Shown here piece after piece: positions 36,058 to 44,802 of a stretch of 64,000 nt of DNA (the stretch's first letter is position 1; every line of letters begins with the position of its first letter). The position numbers and the translations under genes were made by a program. The stretch comes from a bacterium. Its GTDB lineage: Bacteria; Desulfobacterota; Binatia; HRBIN30; CADEER01. Below the pieces are notes generated by a model. The model was not told the origin of the DNA and searched no databases. It saw nothing but the letters and a program-made list of their open reading frames with translations. The stretch is taken from positions 62,001 to 126,000 of the forward strand of contig JAHBUY010000008.1 in assembly GCA_019637795.1 (NCBI GenBank), given 5' to 3'.

Positions 36058-37182
36058 ATGCAGGCCGGCATGAGCGATCTCGCCCCGCGCTCGCGCGCCG
36101 CCTTCGATGCCCTGCTCGATCTCCTGCGCGAGATCGGCGCCTCCCACTTCTCGCTCGCCCGCGGCGTCATCGACGAGACCACCGCCGCCGAGGGCTACCG
36201 CTTCCTCCTCCACCTGCTGGCGGCCGGCGCCGAGCACCACGTCGACGGCGATCCCGAGCGGCCGCTCTTCACCCGCATCGTCTCGCCGAGCCGCAAGGTG
36301 CTGGGCGACAACCCCGATGCGCTCTACTACTGGACGCGCATCGACGGCCGCCGCGCCTACCGGGTGCGCGGCGCGCTCGACGGCGCCGTGTACACCTCGT
36401 TCACCGTCCACGGCGTCGATCCCGCCGGCGGCAGCATGGAGCGGGTGATCAGCGACGTGAACGATCGCGAGCTGGCGATCGCCGCCGACGGCACCTACGA
36501 GCTGACCATCGCCCCCGAGCCGCATCCCGGCAACTGGATCCGCAGCGAGCCCGACGCCACCGCGGTGATCACCCGCCACTATTTCGAGCGCCCGCTCAGC
36601 ATCGCCGCCGACCCGACCGCCGGCGTCCGCCTGCGCATCGAACCGCTGGCGCCGCCGCCGCCGCCGCCGCCGCTCACCGATGCGACGCTGGCGGCTCGCC
36701 TCGAGGCGCTCGCCCGCTACGTGCGCGGCAACACCCTCGGCATGCCGGCGCCCGGCGAGGGCCCGGCCTATCCCTTCGTCTCGCGGGTGCCGAACGTGCT
36801 GCCGAAGCCGGCCAGCTTCCGCGCCGCCGGCGTCGCCACCGTCGGCGCCGTCGACATCCACTACGCGATGGCGCCCTACCTGCTGCAGCCTGACCAGGCC
36901 CTGGTGATGGAGGGACGGCTGCCGGCCTGCGGCTTCGCCAACGTCGCGCTCTGGAACATGCACATGCAGACGCTGGAGTATCGCGGCCACCGCACGTCGC
37001 TGAACCGCGCCCAGATGCGGTTCCGACCCGACGGCTCGTTCCGCGTCGTCGTCGCGCCACGCGACCCGGGCGAGCCGAACTGGATCGACACCGAGGGGCA
37101 CCCGATCGGCATTGTCTTCTGGCGCATCCTCCTCCCGGAATGGGAGCCGGAGGAGATCCGCTGTTCGGTGATCGACCTCTGA
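36058..37182 (+). CDS. DUF1214 domain-containing protein
   Basis: 374 residues without a signal peptide. The C-terminal half (about 280-374) carries the DUF1214 elements GFANVALWNMHMQTLEYRGHRTSLN, DGSFRVVVAPRDPGEPNWIDTEGH and a closing FWRILLPEWEPEEIRC. The N-terminal half has LALYYWTRIDGRRAYRVRG-like sequence and ELTIAPEPHPGNWI, related to DUF1254/1214 proteins. A run of eight prolines sits near residue 210. Function is unknown; relatives co-occur with steroid and lipid metabolism genes. Its stop is 1 bp from the stop of the convergent FAD protein. ATG 36070 is an alternative start. Confidence 0.8.
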   Translation: MQAGMSDLAPRSRAAFDALLDLLREIGASHFSLARGVIDETTAAEGYRFLLHLLAAGAEHHVDGDPERPLFTRIVSPSRKVLGDNPDALYYWTRIDGRRAYRVRGALDGAVYTSFTVHGVDPAGGSMERVISDVNDRELAIAADGTYELTIAPEPHPGNWIRSEPDATAVITRHYFERPLSIAADPTAGVRLRIEPLAPPPPPPPLTDATLAARLEALARYVRGNTLGMPAPGEGPAYPFVSRVPNVLPKPASFRAAGVATVGAVDIHYAMAPYLLQPDQALVMEGRLPACGFANVALWNMHMQTLEYRGHRTSLNRAQMRFRPDGSFRVVVAPRDPGEPNWIDTEGHPIGIVFWRILLPEWEPEEIRCSVIDL

Positions 37183-37183
37183 T

Positions 37184-38287
37184 TCACCCCAGGGGCAGCC
37201 GCGCGCGGTCGTCGAAGCGGGCGACGAAGCGACGGTCGATCCAGTCCTTCAGCCGCCAGGCCCAGCGGCCGCGCGCGGCGAGGCCGGCATAGCTGAGCAG
37301 GGCGCGGCCATCGGCGGTGTTGAGCAGCGCCAGGGCGTGTCGTTGCGGGCGGAAGGGTCGGGGCGTGCCGCCGGCGAGCGCGGCGCGCAGGTTGGCGGCG
37401 AGGAGCGGTCCCTGGCGCACGGCGTAGACGCCGGACTTCGGCGTCGGCGTCGGCGGCGTGGCGCAGTCGCCGGCGGCGAAGACCTCGGGGCGCGCCGGAC
37501 AGCGCAACGTCGCGTCGACGCGCAGGAAGCGGCGCTCGTCGACCGCCAGGCCGGCGGCGGCGAAGAGGCCGTCGCCCACCGCGCCGGCGGCGGCGACCAC
37601 GAGGTCGGCTTCGAGCGCGCTGCCGTCGGCCAGATGGGCGGCGGTGGGCGACACCCGGGTCGCCGCCTGACCGCCGACCCAGCGGATGCCCGCGGCCGCG
37701 AAGGCCGCCTGGATCGCCGCCGCCGCCCGCGCGCCGAGCCCGGGGAGCGGCCGCGGCGCGGGATCGCAGACGGTCACACGTCCGCCCCCGGGGCGCAGTC
37801 GCGCCGCCAGGGCGAGGGCGAGCTCGCAGCCGGCGGCGCCGCCGCCGATCACCACGGCATGCGCCGACGGGCGGGCCGCGAGCGCCGCTTCGAGGGCCGC
37901 GAGCGCCGCGTCCATCGGCTTGATGGCGACCAGCGGCGCGCCGGCGTCGGCGGCGATCGGCGCCACCTGCGAGCCGATGTCGAAGGACACCACGTCGTAG
38001 TCGTGACGGACGCCGTCGGCGAGGGCGACCGCGCGCGCGTCGGCGTCGAGGGCGGCGGCGCGGCCGGCGACGAAGCGGCCGCCGGCGCGCGCGGCGAGGC
38101 GGCGGACGTCGATCTGCGCCGCGCGCAACGGGTACTGGCGATTGAGGACGCCCGGCACCATCCCCGAATAGGTGGCGAGCGGCGAGGGCGCGACGAGCGT
38201 CAGGTCGAGGCCGACGACGCGCTGCCGCGCCAGGGCCTCGAGGACGAAGAGATGGCTGTGACCGCTGCCGACGAGCAGCAGGCGCAT
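37184..38287 (-). CDS. FAD-dependent NADH-type oxidoreductase of the SelD-fusion family, without SelD domain
   Basis: A 367-residue flavoprotein. It has FAD-binding LLLVGSGHSHLFVL (3-16), a second Rossmann motif HAVVIGGGAAGCELAL and the FAD-closing VFAAGDCA near 270. The THLVAPSPLATYSGMVPGVL-type segment (LTLVAPSPLATYSGMVPG here) is characteristic of the 'N-term to SelD' pyridine nucleotide-disulfide oxidoreductases. Those are usually fused to selenophosphate synthase; here the protein ends at 367 and the next bases belong to a convergent gene. There is no redox-active CxxC. It may reduce quinone or a selenium/sulfur species. Confidence 0.82.
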   Translation of the reverse strand: MRLLLVGSGHSHLFVLEALARQRVVGLDLTLVAPSPLATYSGMVPGVLNRQYPLRAAQIDVRRLAARAGGRFVAGRAAALDADARAVALADGVRHDYDVVSFDIGSQVAPIAADAGAPLVAIKPMDAALAALEAALAARPSAHAVVIGGGAAGCELALALAARLRPGGGRVTVCDPAPRPLPGLGARAAAAIQAAFAAAGIRWVGGQAATRVSPTAAHLADGSALEADLVVAAAGAVGDGLFAAAGLAVDERRFLRVDATLRCPARPEVFAAGDCATPPTPTPKSGVYAVRQGPLLAANLRAALAGGTPRPFRPQRHALALLNTADGRALLSYAGLAARGRWAWRLKDWIDRRFVARFDDRARLPLG

Positions 38288-38307
38288 GGCGAGCGGAGGG
38301 AGCGCGT

Positions 38308-38359
38308 GCGCCGCGCGCCGGTGCGCCGGTCCTGGGGACCGGCGCCCGGCGCGCGGCGC
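38308..38359 (-). terminator. Long GC hairpin between two minus-strand genes
   Basis: Arms of about 24 bp with a single one-base bulge (GCGCCGCGCGCCGG... against ...CCGGCGCGCGGCGC) around a short TGG-type loop. It lies 5 bp beyond the stop of the lipoprotein gene at 38364 and before the FAD gene start, so it probably separates the two transcripts. Confidence 0.55.
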
Positions 38360-38363
38360 CGAC

Positions 38364-38942
38364 TCACTGCGGCGCGCTGACGTCGATGCCGATCGCCTCC
38401 GTCATGGTGATCTCGACGCTGTCGCCGACGGCGACGCGGTTGAGGTTGTCGGGGTTGCGCGCCTGGACGACGACGTCCTCCCCGCCCTCGAGGCCGGCGA
38501 GCGTGACGGTGCCGGCCTTCTTGTCGATCGCCTTGATGGTCGTGGTGACGGTCACGGCGCGGGCGCCGGCGGCGCCGGGCCGCTCGCCCGGCTCGGCGCG
38601 CACGGCGTCCTCGGCGATGGTGACGCCGGGCGTCGCGCCCTGGCCCTTGCGGACCACCTGGTAGGAGAGCTGGCCGATGTAGGTGACGGTGACCAGGTCG
38701 CCGGCCTTCACCTGCGGCAGGTTGCGCACCTCGGGGCCGGCGTGGATCGTCGTCGTGCGGCCGTCCGGCAGGGCGAGCGTCACCTCGCGCGTCTTCTGAT
38801 TGATCTTCTTCACCGTGGCCGTGGCGGTGACCACGCCCTGTTGCAGCACGCCGCTGGGCGGCGGACCGGGCGGCGGCTTCTGGGCGCAGCCGGCGGCGAT
38901 CACGGCGAGCAGGGCCAGGGTGCGGGTGAGGGTGCGGTTCAT
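38364..38942 (-). CDS. Lipoprotein with two tandem OB-like repeats, unknown
   Basis: 192 residues. Signal with lipobox AVIAAG-C19. A Pro-rich spacer (PPPGPPPSG) is followed by two homologous beta units of about 65 residues. Unit 1 is TVKKINQKTREVTLALPDG...AGDLVTVTYIGQL; unit 2 is TIKAIDKKAGTVTLAGLEG...VGDSVEITMTEAI. Each looks like a small OB or barrel fold ('V-x-x-I-D-x-x-x-x-x-V-T-L'). Such proteins are often annotated as hypothetical periplasmic metal or polysaccharide accessory proteins; no function can be assigned. Monocistronic. Confidence 0.75.
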   Translation of the reverse strand: MNRTLTRTLALLAVIAAGCAQKPPPGPPPSGVLQQGVVTATATVKKINQKTREVTLALPDGRTTTIHAGPEVRNLPQVKAGDLVTVTYIGQLSYQVVRKGQGATPGVTIAEDAVRAEPGERPGAAGARAVTVTTTIKAIDKKAGTVTLAGLEGGEDVVVQARNPDNLNRVAVGDSVEITMTEAIGIDVSAPQ

Positions 38943-39097
38943 GGGGTCTCCCTGTGCTGGGCGTCGCCGGCGGCGACGCGACGTGGACGCGGCCGGCAGC
39001 GGTCGCGCGATTCGTTATAGCGGTCGACGTGGACGCGCCTAGTGCAAAAGCGCCGCGGGGGTCAAATCCGGACGCGGCGAACGCGCCGCGCCGCGCC

Positions 39098-39892
39098 TCA
39101 GCGCTCCTCGGGCAGGAACTGGCGGATGAACGGAACCAGGTCCGGTCCCTGGCGGATGGTGTGTCCGCCATCCACCGGCACGCACTGGCCGGTGATCCAG
39201 CCGGCCTGGTCGCTGAGCAGGAAGGCCACCAGGGCGGCGACGTCGTCGACCGTGCCGAGGCGGGCGATCGGCATGCGGCGCAGGTATTCGGCGACGCTCT
39301 CCTCGGCGCCGACCAGCGGCGCCGCCATGTCGGTCGGCACCAGGCTGGGCATCACCGCGTTGACCCGGATGCGGTGCTCGCCGAGGTCGTCGGCGGCGCA
39401 CGCGGTCAGCATGTTCACCCCCGCCTTCGAGACGCAGTAGCTGGTCATCCAGCGATGGGTCAGGCCGCCGGCGATCGAGCTGACGTTGACGATGCTGCCG
39501 CCGCCCGCCGCCTTCATCGCCCTGGCCTCGGCGCGCACGCAGCGGAAGGTGCCGACGAGGTTGGTCTCGAGCACCAACTGCAGCTCCGCGGCGGTCGAGT
39601 TGAGAACGCTGCCGACGCCCGGCTGGCCGTGCGAGTTGACCGCCAGGCGCAGCGCCCCGTGGCGGGCCACCGCGGCGGCGACGGCGGCCTCCACGGAGTC
39701 GTCGCTGGTGACGTCGCAGACGACCCAGTCGGCGCGCGCTCCGAGCGCGGCGGCGGCGTCGCGCACCACCGACTCGCGCCGGCCCGCCAGCACCACCGTG
39801 CCGCCGCCGGCCGCGACGTGGCGCGCGCAGGCGAGGCCGATGCCGGTGCCGCCGCCGGTGATCAGGGCGACCTGGTTCGAAAAGTCGGGCAT
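39098..39892 (-). CDS. SDR family NAD(P)-dependent oxidoreductase
   Basis: A 264-residue classical SDR. TGGGTGIG at 12-19, Asn111, Ser139, Tyr152 and Lys156 (SYCVSKAG) form the full tetrad. The C-terminal ITGQCVPVDGGHTI is FabG-like. NSHGQ replaces the usual NNAG motif, a variant seen in 3-alpha-hydroxysteroid-type and mycofactocin-independent members. The start is fixed by MPDFSNQ and a GGAGGA ribosome site about 6 bp upstream; an upstream in-frame start lacks one. It is divergent from the S1 protein gene. Confidence 0.9.
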   Translation of the reverse strand: MPDFSNQVALITGGGTGIGLACARHVAAGGGTVVLAGRRESVVRDAAAALGARADWVVCDVTSDDSVEAAVAAAVARHGALRLAVNSHGQPGVGSVLNSTAAELQLVLETNLVGTFRCVRAEARAMKAAGGGSIVNVSSIAGGLTHRWMTSYCVSKAGVNMLTACAADDLGEHRIRVNAVMPSLVPTDMAAPLVGAEESVAEYLRRMPIARLGTVDDVAALVAFLLSDQAGWITGQCVPVDGGHTIRQGPDLVPFIRQFLPEER

Positions 39893-40002
39893 GGGGTCCT
39901 CCGATCCCGGCATCTCCGTCACGAGGCGCCGGGGGAGCGCAAGCGGGGCGCCGGGCGAGCGCACTCCCGCCGGCGGCGAAAGCGCGCTATGGGTCGGTCG
40001 TC

Positions 40003-41214
40003 ATGACCAAGAACGATGAGCAGGACTTCGCGTCGCTGCTGGCGGCGAGCGAGGCGCAGGCGACGCAGCGGCCGGCGGTCGGCGAGACCGTACGCGGCCG
40101 GGTGATCGCGCTCGGCGGCGGCAGCGCCTTCGTCGAGATCGGCGGCAAGGGCGAGGCGGTGATCGACCTCGGCGAGTTCGTCGATCCGGAGAGCGGCGCG
40201 CCGGCGCTGGCGGTCGGCGACCAGCTCGAGGCGACGGTGGTGGACGACGGCCGGACCTCGGGCACGGTGCGGCTGAAGCGCACGGTCGGCCGCGGCGGCC
40301 ACCTGCCGGGCGAGCTCGAGCAGGCGCACGCACACGGCATCGCGGTCGAGGGCGTCGTCACCGGCGAGGTGAAGGGCGGCTACCAGGTGCAGATCGGCAG
40401 CGTGCGCGCCTTCTGTCCCGGCTCGCAGATCGACCGCCGGCGCGGCGAGCCGGCGGAATACGTCGGCCAGCGGTTGCGTTTCCGGGTGACCCGGATCGAG
40501 GGCGGGGGCCGCAACGTCGTGGTGTCGCGGCGGGTGTTGCTCGACGAGGAGGCGGCGGAGCAGGCGGCGCAGACCTGGGAGCGGCTGCAGGTCGGCAATG
40601 TCCTGCAGGGACGGGTGAGCACGGTGCGCGACTTCGGCGTCTTCGTCGATCTCGGCGGCGTCGAGGGGCTCGTCCACATCAGCGAGCTGGCGCACGGCCA
40701 CGTCGGCCATCCGTCCGAGGTGCTGCAGCCCGAGCAGGTGGTCGAGGTGAAGGTGCTGAAGGTCGAGCCGGCGGAAGCGGGCGGCCGGCCGCGCATCGCC
40801 CTGTCGCTGCGCGCGTTGGCGCCCGATCCCTGGGCGGACGTCGCGGCGCGTTTCCCGATCGGCGCCACGGTGCCAGGCGTGGTGCGGCGGCTGGAGAGCT
40901 TCGGCGCCTTCGTGGAGATCGCGCCCGGCCTCGACGGCCTGGTGCACGTGTCGAAGATGGCGCTCGACCGCCGCGTCGCCCACCCGCGCCAGGTGGTCAG
41001 CGCCGGCGACACGGTGCAGGTGACGGTGCAGGCGATCGATCCGGCGCAGCGCCGCATCGGCCTCTCGATGGTCGAGGCGGCGCGCCGCGAGCGCGACGGG
41101 CAGGAGGCGACCGCCCGGCGCGAGACCGAATCGGCGCTCGGGCAGATGAACGAGCAGCGCAGCCTCGGCACCTTCGCCGACCTGCTCGCCGCTTCGAAAC
41201 GCGATCGGAAATAG
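40003..41214 (+). CDS. S1 RNA-binding domain protein, four repeats (RpsA-like)
   Basis: 403 residues. Four S1 domains: about 27-92 (VGETVRGRVIALGGGSAFVEIGGKGEAVI), 110-180 (VEGVVTGEVKGGYQVQIGSVRAFCPGSQI), 195-270 (GNVLQGRVSTVRDFGVFVDLGGVEGLVHISEL) and 285-355 (GATVPGVVRRLESFGAFVEIAPGLDGLVHVSKM). The third and fourth domains carry the best RNA-binding consensus. It is shorter than ribosomal S1 (six domains), so it is a second S1-like protein for RNA binding in translation or decay. The ends share FASLLAAS/FADLLAAS, perhaps an interaction motif. Divergent from the SDR gene. Confidence 0.88.
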   Translation: MTKNDEQDFASLLAASEAQATQRPAVGETVRGRVIALGGGSAFVEIGGKGEAVIDLGEFVDPESGAPALAVGDQLEATVVDDGRTSGTVRLKRTVGRGGHLPGELEQAHAHGIAVEGVVTGEVKGGYQVQIGSVRAFCPGSQIDRRRGEPAEYVGQRLRFRVTRIEGGGRNVVVSRRVLLDEEAAEQAAQTWERLQVGNVLQGRVSTVRDFGVFVDLGGVEGLVHISELAHGHVGHPSEVLQPEQVVEVKVLKVEPAEAGGRPRIALSLRALAPDPWADVAARFPIGATVPGVVRRLESFGAFVEIAPGLDGLVHVSKMALDRRVAHPRQVVSAGDTVQVTVQAIDPAQRRIGLSMVEAARRERDGQEATARRETESALGQMNEQRSLGTFADLLAASKRDRK

Positions 41215-41247
41215 CCGCTGGCGCAAGGCGGGCCGGGCGCCGCCGGC

Positions 41248-41886
41248 TCACGGCGGTTGGAGCGCCGCCGAGAAGAGGCGCAGCGCCTCGCCGACGAGCT
41301 GCGGGCCGGCCTTCTCGGGGGACCCGGCGTCGAAGGGCGGCTGCGGGTCGTACTCGATCGCCAGTTGGATGAGGCGCGCGGTCGCCTCGCCGTGGATGCG
41401 GCCGGTCAGGGCGAGCGCCATGTCGATGCCGGACGAGACGCCGGCGGCGCTGGCGAAGGGCGGGTCGATGACGACGCGCGCCGTCGAGACGGTCGCGCCC
41501 ATGCCGGCGAGAATGTCGCGGAACGCCCAGTGGGTGGTGACCGGGTGCGCGCCGAGGACGCCGGCGGCGGCGTAGAGACTGGAACCGGTGCACACCGACA
41601 CGCACCAGCGGGCGCGCGGCGCGGCGTCGCGAATCCAGGCGAGCAGCGCCTGGTTGTCGAGCGGCGCCAGCGGGCGCGACGAACCGGGAATCACGATCAC
41701 GTCGGGGTGGGCCAGCGACGCCGGCGTGGCGGTCGGCAGCACGGTCAGCCCGTTGTCGGCGCGCTGCGGCCGCTGCTCGGTGGCCAGGAAGTGGGGACGC
41801 GCCTCGGGCCACGCGGCGATGACTTCGTAGGCGCCGACCAGGTCGAGGGCGGTGAAGCCGTCGTAGAGGACGAAAGCGATGTCCAT
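41248..41886 (-). CDS. DJ-1/PfpI family protein, isonitrile-hydratase-like
   Basis: 212 residues, a single class I glutamine-amidotransferase-like domain. Nucleophile-elbow Cys99 lies in CVSVCTGSSLYAAAGVL, preceded by Asp15/Glu21 (FTALDLVGAYE), matching the layout of isonitrile hydratase InhA and of the enzyme part of AraC/GATase fusions. No AraC DNA-binding domain is attached. THWAFRDILAGM and the VSSGIDMALAL motif support the InhA branch. The start MDIAFVL was chosen; a longer in-frame extension is low complexity. Function probable but not shown. Confidence 0.85.
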   Translation of the reverse strand: MDIAFVLYDGFTALDLVGAYEVIAAWPEARPHFLATEQRPQRADNGLTVLPTATPASLAHPDVIVIPGSSRPLAPLDNQALLAWIRDAAPRARWCVSVCTGSSLYAAAGVLGAHPVTTHWAFRDILAGMGATVSTARVVIDPPFASAAGVSSGIDMALALTGRIHGEATARLIQLAIEYDPQPPFDAGSPEKAGPQLVGEALRLFSAALQPP

Positions 41887-42129
41887 GCGCGGGCAACCTC
41901 CGACCGGGGTCTCCCACGCCGATGGCGCGGCCGGCAACGACAAATGGGCGGCGGATTCGGCCAGGGTGGGTCCTGCGACGCGCCGCGGCATTCGACTCTT
42001 GTGATCCGGTCGCCGGCTGTGCTTAGCGATCACCTATCCGTGGGAGAAGACGCGGGTCGCTGGCGACCCAGCGGGGGCCGGCCGAAAGGCCATGGGACAA
42101 CCTGTTGCGAGGGACGAAGGAGGACGAAC

Positions 42130-42693
42130 GTGTTGACGAAGCGCATGTTGACGATGACGGTGGCCGCCGTGGCGGTCACGGCGTCGGCCGCCATGGCCGG
42201 CACCAAGTACCAATCCAATGTGGTGAACGCGAGCACGACCCACCCGCCGGGCAACCCGACCGTGGCGTCGGGCAAGGTCTCGGTGCAGGACAACGGCAAC
42301 ATCAAGGTGGGCGTCAAGGGCGTGACCGACGGCGGGGGCGCGCCGGTGGACTCGAGCACCTCGTACAAGGACACCGCGACGCTCGACGGCAGCGAGTACA
42401 TCTACATCGTGAAGTTGAACTACACGGCGCTCGGCGTCGACGTGGAGATTCCGGTGGTGCTGACCATGAAGAAGGGCGGCGGCAAGGGCGCCGTCTCGCT
42501 CGGCGGCCTGACGTCCAACATCCCGATGGGCGTGGGGCGCTCGCTCGAGGTGACCGGCGGTGAGCTCTGGGGTCCGCTGGGCGCCGGCAACGTCCCCGCC
42601 TGCACGGCCGATGTGACGGCGGGCTTCGCGATCCTCTCGAGCGCCTGCAAGGGCGGCACGCGGGTCGGCGTCGCCGGCATCGCCGTTCCGTAA
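42130..42693 (+). CDS. Secreted protein, unknown function
   Basis: 187 residues. Signal peptide MLTMTVAAVAVTASAAMAG. The mature part begins TKYQSNVVNASTTHPPG and is Gly/Val/Thr-rich with a beta pattern, two cysteines near the end (PACTADVTAGFAILSSACKGG) and a MKKGGGKGAVS loop. No domain was recognised. The GTG start is decided by a GAAGGAGG ribosome site 6 bp upstream; ATG 42145 is an alternative. Monocistronic. It shares a general 'small exported beta protein' style with the 50-61 kb cluster but no alignable segment. Confidence 0.7.
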   Translation: MLTKRMLTMTVAAVAVTASAAMAGTKYQSNVVNASTTHPPGNPTVASGKVSVQDNGNIKVGVKGVTDGGGAPVDSSTSYKDTATLDGSEYIYIVKLNYTALGVDVEIPVVLTMKKGGGKGAVSLGGLTSNIPMGVGRSLEVTGGELWGPLGAGNVPACTADVTAGFAILSSACKGGTRVGVAGIAVP

Positions 42694-42808
42694 CGCCGGG
42701 TCCGAGCACTCTGGGCAGGGGCCGCCGCGCGGTGGCTCCTGCCCCGCCCGTCCTGCGCCACGCCGCGAGGCGCCCGTCTCTGTCAACGCGGCGCGCCCGT
42801 GTCGCGCG

Positions 42809-44128
42809 TCAGGTCGGCTCCTCCGCGGCCATGGGCAGGACGACCGTGGCGATGCAGCCCGCGCCGTCGAGTCGATTGGCGATCGTCACCTCGCCGCCGT
42901 GGGCGCGGGCAATGGCGCGCGCGATGCTCAGCCCGAGACCGGTGCCGCCGCGCTTCTCGCCGCGGCCGCGGAAGAAGCGGTCGAAGACGCGCGCCAGCTC
43001 ATCGGCCGGGATGCCGGGGCCGTCGTCGAGGACGCGAATCTCGACCCGCCCGTTCCCGTCCGCGGCCTCGACGCGCACCACACCATCCGGGCGCGCGTGG
43101 CACAGGGCGTTGTCGAGCAGGTTGGTGAACAGGCGGTAGAGGTCGGCGATGGTGCCGTGCACGGGCAGCGCGGCGTCGGCGACGACCTCCACCCCCACCC
43201 GCCGCGGCTCGCCGAGCGGCCGGTAGGCGTCGGCCAATTCGTGCAGCATCTCCGCGAGGTTCACCGGCGCCGCTGGCGGCGCCGGCAGGCCTTCGAGGCG
43301 GGCCAGGGCCAGCAGCTCCTCCGCCAGGCGATCGAGGCGCTCGCTGTCGTGCAGCGCCTCGGCAAGCGCGGCGCGGTACTCGGCGGCGGTGCGGTCGCGG
43401 CGTAGCGCCACCTCGAGCCCGGCGCGCAGGACGGCGATCGGCGTCCGCAGCTCGTGCGCGGCATCGGCGGTGAGGCGCTGCATCTGCGCCACCGCTGCCG
43501 CCAGCCGGTCGAGCATGCGGTTGAGGGCGACGACGATGCCGCCGACCTCGTCGTCGCGCGCCGGTGGCGGCAGGCGCAATGCGAGGTCGCCGACGCCAAC
43601 CCGTTCGATGGCTGCGGCCGCATCCTCGAGCGGTCGCAGGGCGCGACGGGTGATGCCCCAGAGCGCGACCGCGAGCAGCAGCAGGGTAGCCGGCACGCCG
43701 AACACGAGCAGGGCGCGCAGGCGGCTAGTGGCGTGCGACGCGGCGGTCGCCGGGACGCCGATGCGCACGGTCAGCGCCCCCGCCGCGGCGTCGGCGACCC
43801 GCAGCGCGCGGGGCGCGGCGAGCCGCGCCGCGGCGCCCGCTGGCGCTTCCGCGACGAGGCGGGTGCCGGCGAACACGGCGACCTGCTTGCCGACCCCGAG
43901 GTCGGTCTCGTCGGCGATGCGGGCGACCAGCGCCGCGATGCCGTCCGGCGGCAGCGGTTGCTCGATCAACGCCGCCACCGTGCTCGCCTCCTCCGCGAGC
44001 GCGACGTCGAGGTCGCGCAACAGGCGATCGCCGAACACGCGCAGCAGGAGCCAGCCGGCGAGGACGGTGCCCGGGAGCAGCAGCGCCAGGATCGAGACGA
44101 CCAGGCGCAGGCGCAGGGGACGCCTCAC
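42809..44128 (-). CDS. Efflux-operon sensor histidine kinase
   Basis: 439 residues. TM1 about 6-28, a periplasmic loop of about 100 residues, TM2 about 140-160, HAMP, HisKA with DAAHELRTPIAVLRAG, and HATPase_c with LLDNAL, DDGPGIPADE and GGTGLGLSIARA. This is a QseC/CusS/TctE-class kinase. The GTG start overlaps the regulator's TGA as GTGA (4 bp), so the two are translationally coupled. The pair sits at the end of an RND efflux operon and probably controls it by sensing a compound or metal in the periplasm. Confidence 0.9.
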   Translation of the reverse strand: MRRPLRLRLVVSILALLLPGTVLAGWLLLRVFGDRLLRDLDVALAEEASTVAALIEQPLPPDGIAALVARIADETDLGVGKQVAVFAGTRLVAEAPAGAAARLAAPRALRVADAAAGALTVRIGVPATAASHATSRLRALLVFGVPATLLLLAVALWGITRRALRPLEDAAAAIERVGVGDLALRLPPPARDDEVGGIVVALNRMLDRLAAAVAQMQRLTADAAHELRTPIAVLRAGLEVALRRDRTAAEYRAALAEALHDSERLDRLAEELLALARLEGLPAPPAAPVNLAEMLHELADAYRPLGEPRRVGVEVVADAALPVHGTIADLYRLFTNLLDNALCHARPDGVVRVEAADGNGRVEIRVLDDGPGIPADELARVFDRFFRGRGEKRGGTGLGLSIARAIARAHGGEVTIANRLDGAGCIATVVLPMAAEEPT

Positions 44129-44802
44129 CGCGGCTCCGCGCTCAACACGTAGCCGGCGCCGCGAACGGTGTGCAGCAGGCGCGGGGCGCCGTCGGCCTCG
44201 AGCTTGCGGCGCAGGCGGTTGATGAAGACCTCGATCAGATTGGAGAGCGAGTCGTAGCGCTCGCCCCAGACGTGATCGGCGAGCATCGAGCGCGTGACCA
44301 CCTCGTCGGCGTGGCGCATCAGGAGCTCGAGCAGGCTGAACTCGCGCGCCGTCAGCTCGATGCGGCGTTCGCCGCGCCGGGCCTGGCGGCGGCGCACGTC
44401 GAGGATCAGGTCGGCGACCTGCAGCGAGACCAGATCGCGCTGATGGCCGCGCCGCAGCAGGGCGTTGAGGCGTGCCAGCAGCTCGCCGAAGGCGAACGGC
44501 TTGCCGAGGTAGTCGTCGGCGCCGGCGTTGAGGCCGGCGATGCGGTCCTCGACCCCGCCGCGGGCGGTGAGGATCAGCACCGGCGTCGAGCGGCCGGCGG
44601 CGCGCAGGCGGCGCAGCAATTCGGTGCCGTCCTGGTCCGGCAGGCCGAGGTCGAGGACGACGAGGTCGTAGGCGTTGAGCAGGAGCAGCCGCCACGCGTC
44701 CTCGACACGCTCGCAGACGTCCACCGTCCACGCCGCCTCCTCGAGGCCGCGCCGCAGGTGGCGCGCCAGCGCCGCCTCGTCCTCAACCACCAGCAGGCGC
44801 AT
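44125..44802 (-). CDS. OmpR-family response regulator of the efflux operon
   Basis: 225 residues. Receiver domain with ED8-9, phospho-acceptor Asp51 (VVLDLGLPD), Thr79 and Lys101 (GKPFAFGEL). The winged-helix DNA-binding domain (about 125-222) ends LLHTVRGAGYVL. It overlaps the RND permease by 20 bp and its kinase by 4 bp, making a five-gene autoregulated operon. A possible target is the TTCA direct repeat at 50189-50205. Confidence 0.93.
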   Translation of the reverse strand: MRLLVVEDEAALARHLRRGLEEAAWTVDVCERVEDAWRLLLLNAYDLVVLDLGLPDQDGTELLRRLRAAGRSTPVLILTARGGVEDRIAGLNAGADDYLGKPFAFGELLARLNALLRRGHQRDLVSLQVADLILDVRRRQARRGERRIELTAREFSLLELLMRHADEVVTRSMLADHVWGERYDSLSNLIEVFINRLRRKLEADGAPRLLHTVRGAGYVLSAEPR

